Assembly: GCA_018662075.1 (NCBI GenBank)
Contig: JABJGX010000017.1
Span: 1-8,758, forward strand
DNA from: Candidatus Peregrinibacteria bacterium
Lineage (GTDB): Bacteria; Patescibacteriota; Gracilibacteria; Peribacterales; Peribacteraceae
Reading direction: 5' to 3'
DNA length: 8,758 nt
Under the pieces are notes generated by a model. It saw only the letters and a list, made by a program, of their open reading frames with translations, ran no database searches and was not told the origin of the DNA. This document shows, one piece after another, positions 4,910-8,758 of this stretch. The position numbers and the translations under genes were made by a program. The first letter of the stretch is position 1; the number at the start of each line of letters is the position of its first letter.

Positions 4910-6465
4910 TGAACACTAATCGTTTCACCGCAGGCTTTATAGCACTAATAGTCATGGCCATAAGTATTCCTTTGGTAGCAGCCACAACAACAGCACCACA
5001 GAGGATAATCTATAATGGTCACTTGCTTGATAGTTCTGGCGATGCAGTGACGACAGAACATACTATTCGTTTTAGTTATTGGAGCAGTACAGATTCTGTA
5101 TCCGGCGATGTCACTGCCACTGGTGCCATCAATATAGGAGCTGCTAATTACGCTTCCTGGACAGAGGTTCATACCGTAACGCCAAATAGTGGAGGATACT
5201 TCAGCGTAGAACTTGGTAGTGTTACCGGTCTTCCAGATTTCTCTACAATGTCTGTAACAACACTGTTAAACCTACACTTACAAGTAGAGGTAAAGGCTGC
5301 AGCTGGAGCAAATACTGCATTCGAACTTCTAGACCGCAACGGTGCAGATGATACGATCGATAGGTCTCCTGTCCGCTCTGTACCGTTCTCTTTGAATGCC
5401 AATCTTCTTGATCGTCATGAGGTAGGAACTGCCAGTGGTAGCATTTCGTTCCTTGGTAGTGGAGGATTTCTGCGTGAAGCAGGAACGCTGACAGACAGGT
5501 TCACTCTTGATGCAGACAACTCAACAGGGGGGTCTATCGCCCTTCGTTTTGGTACAGACCTCGGAAAAGAGCTCAGCTATGAACAGGATAGCAACTACTT
5601 TAACTTTAATGATGATGTAAACATCGAAGGAGATCTAACCATTACAGGACTGATTAATGGTGTTGATATTACAACTATTGCAGCGGGATCGGACCAGACG
5701 CACTTGAAGGTAAGTAGTGGCACAACGCTCGCAGTAAATATCTCTGCAGGGGACTATCGCATTAACGGGGCTGTCACACAGTATTCTGGTAATAGTAACC
5801 AGACAGTAGTAGATGAGGCAACAAACTACGTATTCATGGGCTCTGGTGGCCTTACTATTCAGACTTCTGGTTTCCCTACGGATGAATCATTCATACGTCT
5901 TGCGACAGTAGTAGCCACAGGAGGCGCAATTACGACAATCACTGATAGACGCGTCTTTAATAGCGATGACAGGGAATCAACGATTGTCCGTACATATGCC
6001 CCAGACTATGAAGGTGCTGCCTATGAAGCAGATGGCACACAGAATACAGGTCAGCTGCATGTTTCTAGCTCTGGAGCAGCCGTTGGAAACCACTATGTAT
6101 GGACAAGTACCAGGGACTCTTTGCAGGACTATGATATTGTAGTGCATTCAGAAATACCGTCAGACTTTGTACGTTGGGATGCAAACCCTCTCAGTATTCG
6201 ATACCGAACAACATCAGGAAGCATTGCGTATGCCAAGTCTGATATCGAAGTATACGACACAGCAGGGGTACAAGTAACACTAACAGGAGACAGTTCAGAC
6301 CTGACCAATACAGAATGGACAGTTGCAGACATTGGCTTCAGCGGTGCTCCAACGTGGACTACGGGAAGCGGTTTCCTCATAAAAATCCGTCCTTTTGCTA
6401 AAGATAGCCAAGAAGTCCAACTAGGACATTTGAAGATTCGGTATACAGAATTGAAGGCTGAATAG
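4909..6465 (+). CDS. Large exported tail-fibre-like surface protein (518 residues)
   Basis: A signal peptide (1-25, MNTNRFTAGFIALIVMAISI... ending VAA) is followed by beta-rich modules. Residues 30-165 (QRIIYNGHLLDSSGDAV..., GGYFSVELGS, RSPVRSVPFSLNANLL) have the pattern seen in many bacterial surface and tail-fibre-like proteins, usually 'Y.G.L.D..G' to 'VPYALNA'. Residues 207-236 hold the SIALRFGTDLGKEL module shared with the next gene. Residues 263-350 (LKVSSGTTLAVNISAGDYRI..., TNYVF, GFPTDESFIRLATVV, AITTITDRR) resemble phage fibre-like repeats. Residues 355-514 form a C-terminal domain shared with the next large protein. There is no membrane anchor or sortase motif after the signal peptide, so it may be held by partners. 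The start overlaps the upstream stop, with no clear Shine-Dalgarno site. An adhesin or appendage role is an inference from domain style. Confidence 0.85.
   Translation: MNTNRFTAGFIALIVMAISIPLVAATTTAPQRIIYNGHLLDSSGDAVTTEHTIRFSYWSSTDSVSGDVTATGAINIGAANYASWTEVHTVTPNSGGYFSVELGSVTGLPDFSTMSVTTLLNLHLQVEVKAAAGANTAFELLDRNGADDTIDRSPVRSVPFSLNANLLDRHEVGTASGSISFLGSGGFLREAGTLTDRFTLDADNSTGGSIALRFGTDLGKELSYEQDSNYFNFNDDVNIEGDLTITGLINGVDITTIAAGSDQTHLKVSSGTTLAVNISAGDYRINGAVTQYSGNSNQTVVDEATNYVFMGSGGLTIQTSGFPTDESFIRLATVVATGGAITTITDRRVFNSDDRESTIVRTYAPDYEGAAYEADGTQNTGQLHVSSSGAAVGNHYVWTSTRDSLQDYDIVVHSEIPSDFVRWDANPLSIRYRTTSGSIAYAKSDIEVYDTAGVQVTLTGDSSDLTNTEWTVADIGFSGAPTWTTGSGFLIKIRPFAKDSQEVQLGHLKIRYTELKAE
5971..6450 (+). 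repeat. Shared C-terminal domain, copy 1
   Basis: Residues 355-514 of the 518-residue protein align along their length with residues 481-640 of the next large protein. Anchor matches are YEGAAYEADGTQNTGQ with YAGAVYYGDGANNVGQ, YVWTS..DSLQDYDI with YKWTS..ATLQDYNI, the IP.DFVRWD/VPDEFTHWD pair, IRYRT with FRYRT, and DTAGVQVTLTG with DTAGSAVSLTG. Confidence 0.85.
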
Positions 6466-6496
6466 GCTTTTTAGCTCTATGTAGCCAGAATTAAGT

Positions 6497-6530
6497 AACC
6501 ATATATTATGGTTTAGGGCAAGCCCTTTTC
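6497..6530 (+). terminator. Two small hairpins after the first two surface genes, possible weak terminator
   Basis: AACCATA-TAT-TATGGTT (6497-6513) is a perfect seven-base inverted repeat. Just after it, AGGG-CAAG-CCCT (6515-6526) is followed by three more T. The second stem is short, so termination would be weak. The first repeat could instead be a binding site for a regulator of the following gene. Confidence 0.35.
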
Positions 6531-6551
6531 AAAGACTAAAATATGTTTTTT

Positions 6552-6560
6552 TGGTATAAT
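6552..6560 (+). promoter_or_regulatory. Extended -10 promoter of the 644-residue surface protein gene
   Basis: TGGTATAAT is an extended -10 element (TGn plus TATAAT at 6555-6560) with no good -35. It ends three bases before the ATG at 6564 and lies inside the longer reading frame that opens at 6543, so that upstream start is unlikely. The ATG at 6588 would have a normal short leader. Confidence 0.6.
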
Positions 6561-6563
6561 AGT

Positions 6564-8498
6564 ATGAACATTCGATTTAAAAACTACATGACATCAAACA
6601 ATAAAAACACCTACTCGTCTTCACGATTACTGCGGAATACCACCGTGGCACTCATCGTGTGTATGATTCCTTCTGTTGCAGCAGCGAGTTCTTGGAGTCC
6701 AACGCTCCTTGTAAATACAGAAGCCTTCCAAGCTATTGATGATGGTGATGGTGCTTCAGACATTGAATTGCGATTTGGAACTTCTGGGAAAGAACTTCGA
6801 TGGAATGTAACAGATAGTCAGTTTGAGTTCGATGGATCACTTGAGGTCCAAGGAACAGCATCCGGTAACATCATCCATGCTCAAGACACATTGACGTCAT
6901 CTGGTGGATTGGTCGTAGAGGGCGCTGCAGTATTTAATTCTACTGTCACCCTTAATGGTGTGACATACACGTTCCCATTTGGGGACGCGTCAGCTTCTGG
7001 AAAGATCTTGTCATCCGATGGAGCTGGTAACCTCTCATGGACAGCAGCAGGTGCAACGCCAAATGTCTTCCAGACTATCTCTGTTTCTGGTGAAAGTGAT
7101 GTTGTAACTGATACAGCGGCAGACACATTAACCTTTGCTGCTGGAAGTAATGTAACAATTACAACAAATGCAGGAACAGATACTATTACTATTGCTGCAA
7201 CAGATACGAGCCAACAAACTACGTTCTCCCTAACAGGAGATTCTGGTACACCAGAGACTATTGCTCAGGGAAATACTCTAGATATCGCCGGTGGAACCTC
7301 TATTAGTACGGTTGTTAGTGCAACAGATACTGTCACAGTAGACATTACCGATGATACGGTAGACTTTACAGAGTTGGCAGATTCATTGTCTGTTGATGCT
7401 AATACTACTATTTCACTAGGATCAAATAACTTTACACTAGACGCGACAAGTACAGGTGAATTTGAAGTTCTTGGAACTGCATCAGGTCGTATTGTGCATG
7501 CGCAAGACAGGTTAACCTCTTCTGGAACATTAACTGTAGAGGGTGCAGTAGCATTTGCGGGGCTTGCATCATGTACAAACCTTACAACAGACGCAAATGG
7601 AGTAATTTCTTGTAATAATACAGACTATATTACAGAGCTAGAGCTCGACACAGAAGCAGAGCTCGAAGCTCAGCTAACAGATGTATCTAATGTTATTGTT
7701 GGAACAGAGATAGACTCCGAGTCTGAACTCGAAGCACTGGTTGGAATAGATTTCATAAAGGATACAGATATCGATACTCTTGCAGAATTGGAAGGAGTAG
7801 CTAATACGACAAATATTATCATCGAGGCAGATATCGATACAGAAGCTGAACTCGAAGCTCTTGTTGGTGTCGACTTCTTGAAGGGGTCAGAACTCAACGA
7901 ACTTCTTGATGACCGTGTGAATGGTCTCTTTGAAGCAGGTTCTGGAATTACATTTAACTACGACGATACCAATAATACATTTACCGTAAACACTGGGTTC
8001 TCAAGTGGAGCACAAGTTAGCCTCAGTCCAGAGTACGCAGGTGCTGTGTACTACGGTGATGGAGCAAATAACGTCGGACAAATGGTTCTTGCGTACGACT
8101 CTACAAATAAAGAGAACTACTACAAGTGGACATCTTCAGTCGCTACCTTGCAGGACTACAACATCGCAGTCCGTGTGAAGGTACCAGACGAGTTTACACA
8201 TTGGGATGGCACAGCACCTATTCAGTTCCGTTATAGGACTAATGCAGCGGCTAGTGCAGACAACCAGATGGATATTACTATGCTAGACACTGCGGGGTCT
8301 GCAGTATCCCTTACTGGAGGCGTAAACTTTGCAAACACTTCTTGGACTACAGCGACTATCACAGGGCCAGAGTCCGCTGGAACATATACCCCGGGAAGTT
8401 ACGTAACAATCATAATTGCTATGCAAGCACGAACAACGAATACAGGAGAAGCTCACGCTGGATATCTAAACCTCAACTGGACTACGAAGAAGCGGTAA
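6564..8498 (+). CDS. Large exported repeat-rich tail-fibre-like surface protein (644 residues)
   Basis: This is a paralogue of the preceding gene with a different stalk. The signal sequence is at about 23-41 (LLRNTTVALIVCMIPSVAAA) after an unusually long polar start. The frame is open from 6543, but a promoter falls there; 6564 and 6588 (residue 9) are both possible starts. Residues 66-90 hold the DIELRFGTSGKEL module. Residues 93-124 and 300-331 are two copies of a beta unit. Residues 130-290 are Thr/Asp/Ala-rich with fibre-like phrases such as TFSLTGDSGTPETIAQGNTL. Residues 358-450 contain four acidic repeats of about 21 residues. Residues 481-640 are the C-terminal domain shared with the upstream protein. 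No transmembrane anchor or sortase motif is seen at the C-terminus (ends TTKKR). Cys337 and Cys350 could form a disulfide. A surface fibre or adhesin role is an inference. Confidence 0.85.
   Translation: MNIRFKNYMTSNNKNTYSSSRLLRNTTVALIVCMIPSVAAASSWSPTLLVNTEAFQAIDDGDGASDIELRFGTSGKELRWNVTDSQFEFDGSLEVQGTASGNIIHAQDTLTSSGGLVVEGAAVFNSTVTLNGVTYTFPFGDASASGKILSSDGAGNLSWTAAGATPNVFQTISVSGESDVVTDTAADTLTFAAGSNVTITTNAGTDTITIAATDTSQQTTFSLTGDSGTPETIAQGNTLDIAGGTSISTVVSATDTVTVDITDDTVDFTELADSLSVDANTTISLGSNNFTLDATSTGEFEVLGTASGRIVHAQDRLTSSGTLTVEGAVAFAGLASCTNLTTDANGVISCNNTDYITELELDTEAELEAQLTDVSNVIVGTEIDSESELEALVGIDFIKDTDIDTLAELEGVANTTNIIIEADIDTEAELEALVGVDFLKGSELNELLDDRVNGLFEAGSGITFNYDDTNNTFTVNTGFSSGAQVSLSPEYAGAVYYGDGANNVGQMVLAYDSTNKENYYKWTSSVATLQDYNIAVRVKVPDEFTHWDGTAPIQFRYRTNAAASADNQMDITMLDTAGSAVSLTGGVNFANTSWTTATITGPESAGTYTPGSYVTIIIAMQARTTNTGEAHAGYLNLNWTTKKR
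6840..6935 (+). repeat. 32-residue beta unit, copy 1
   Basis: This encodes residues 93-124 (LEVQGTASGNIIHAQDTLTS and on to VEGAAVF). It matches copy 2 at 7461-7556 at 23 of 32 residues, by my count. Confidence 0.85.
7461..7556 (+). repeat. 32-residue beta unit, copy 2
   Basis: This encodes residues 300-331 (FEVLGTASGRIVHAQDRLTS and on to VEGAVAF). The codons differ at many third positions from copy 1, so the duplication is old or the unit is under protein-level constraint. Confidence 0.85.
7635..7913 (+). repeat. Acidic repeats of about 21 residues (four units plus a worn fifth)
   Basis: The core D-(T/S)-x-(A/S)-E-L-E occurs at residues 362, 384, 404 and 425, spaced 22, 20 and 21. Units 2 and 4 are nearly alike (DSESELEALVGIDFIK and DTEAELEALVGVDFLK). 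A worn copy, SELNELL, follows at 442. The stretch is strongly acidic and links the fibre region to the C-terminal domain. Confidence 0.85.
8004..8483 (+). repeat. Shared C-terminal domain, copy 2
   Basis: This encodes residues 481-640, homologous to residues 355-514 of the upstream protein. The domain lies at the extreme C-terminus of both, as expected for a common anchoring, assembly or receptor-binding head. Confidence 0.85.
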
Positions 8499-8561
8499 GC
8501 CCACGACGCCAAGGCTATGAGGGGCAGGTCTGAGTGAGAAAATAAACGGATGAAATTCAAT

Positions 8562-8581
8562 AGGGTCTTTGACTCTTTTTT
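8562..8581 (+). terminator. Intrinsic terminator after the surface-protein cluster
   Basis: AGGGTC-TTT-GACTCT forms a six-base-pair stem (one G-U pair) with a three-base loop, followed by five more T to 8581. It lies between two convergent genes. On the minus strand only a weak T run follows the stem. Confidence 0.65.
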
Positions 8582-8616
8582 CAAATGGGTAAATGGCTTA
8601 GGTTAGCGGAGAAGTC

Positions 8617-8758
8617 CTACTTCCTCTTCCTCCTCATCCACCCCATTCCCGCAGCCATGCCAGATGCTACAACAGCAACTGCTGCAGGACCTGTGTCACC
8701 GATTGGGGCTTGGGATTGAATAAGTGGCTGCAATTGTGCCAGTGGTAGCTGGTATGGA
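8617..8758 (-). CDS. C-terminal end of an exported, membrane-anchored protein (runs off the right edge)
   Basis: Only the last 46 codons and the TAG stop (8617-8619) are in the window. The visible tail is Gln/Pro/Leu-rich (PYQLPLAQLQPLIQSQAPIG), then Asp-Thr-Gly-Pro, a moderately hydrophobic segment AAVAVVASGMAAGMGWM and the basic end RRKRK. This layout of a Thr-Gly motif, hydrophobic stretch and positive tail resembles sortase-type or similar C-terminal anchoring signals, but the LPxT part of LPxTG is absent, so a plain tail anchor or a lineage-specific sorting signal is equally possible. It points towards the surface-protein cluster and converges with it across a shared terminator region. 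The short length and window edge limit certainty, but the tail pattern strongly supports a real gene. Confidence 0.65.
   Translation of the reverse strand, partial: PYQLPLAQLQPLIQSQAPIGDTGPAAVAVVASGMAAGMGWMRRKRK

Noticed and set aside
6881..7897. Reverse-strand open frames inside the 644-residue protein gene
   Set aside because: They are low-complexity mirror translations of the Ser/Thr/Asp-rich repeats, with no start signals or recognisable motifs.
7635..7913. CRISPR-like or tandem DNA repeat
   Set aside because: The periodicity is at protein level within one open frame; the DNA units differ and there are no spacers of constant length.
4142..8498. Prophage, because of the tail-fibre-like modules
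   Set aside because: There are no capsid, terminase, portal, integrase or lysis genes. All three proteins carry signal peptides, which phage fibres do not, so cellular surface proteins fit better.
1..8758. tRNA or rRNA genes, insertion sequences, attachment sites
   Set aside because: I saw no cloverleaf with a CCA-type end, no rRNA-like stretch, no transposase or integrase frame and no terminal inverted repeats with target duplications.

Overview
The window looks like chromosomal DNA from a small-genome bacterium of the Candidate Phyla Radiation (Patescibacteria); Peregrinibacteria or a near relative is my best guess. The case rests on a compact housekeeping gene set (RNase HII, a short Mur ligase without its N-terminal domain, a stand-alone riboflavin kinase), an SLH-domain exported protein, and several long Ser/Thr/Gly/Asp-rich exported proteins built from tail-fibre-like beta modules. 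UGA closes at least two genes, so the standard bacterial code fits and the UGA-glycine code of Gracilibacteria/Absconditabacteria does not. The lineage is an inference from gene style; no marker gene such as rRNA is present.

Layout. Positions 1-786 (minus): the start of a lipoprotein resembling the N-terminus of staphylococcal-nuclease-like proteins, preceded by rnhB (RNase HII), which carries a one-base frameshift at a run of seven A. Positions 787-1353 (plus): a divergent promoter region, a structured leader, two tiny overlapping membrane-protein genes with strong Shine-Dalgarno sites, and a good intrinsic terminator. Positions 1352-4004 (minus): a three-gene operon of SLH protein, riboflavin kinase and MurE-like ligase with overlapping stop/start codons, driven by a clear sigma70-type promoter. 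Positions 4129-8498 (plus): a cell-surface cluster made of a Ser/Pro-rich protein with a C-terminal membrane anchor, overlapping by TAATG with a 518-residue tail-fibre-like protein, then a second large exported fibre-like protein. Positions 8617-8758 (minus): the C-terminal tail of another exported, membrane-anchored protein that continues outside the window.

How it fits together. The minus-strand genes join envelope assembly (Mur ligase, SLH surface protein) to a cofactor enzyme and RNA-DNA hybrid repair. The plus-strand cluster looks like a surface-appendage or adhesin locus: its two large proteins share a homologous C-terminal domain of about 160 residues and an internal 'LRFGT..GKEL' module, so they are diverged paralogues with different N-terminal and stalk regions. 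The most interesting items are this fibre-like surface cluster with its shared C-terminal domain and acidic 21-residue repeats, the tiny membrane gene pair with a folded leader, and the rnhB frameshift.
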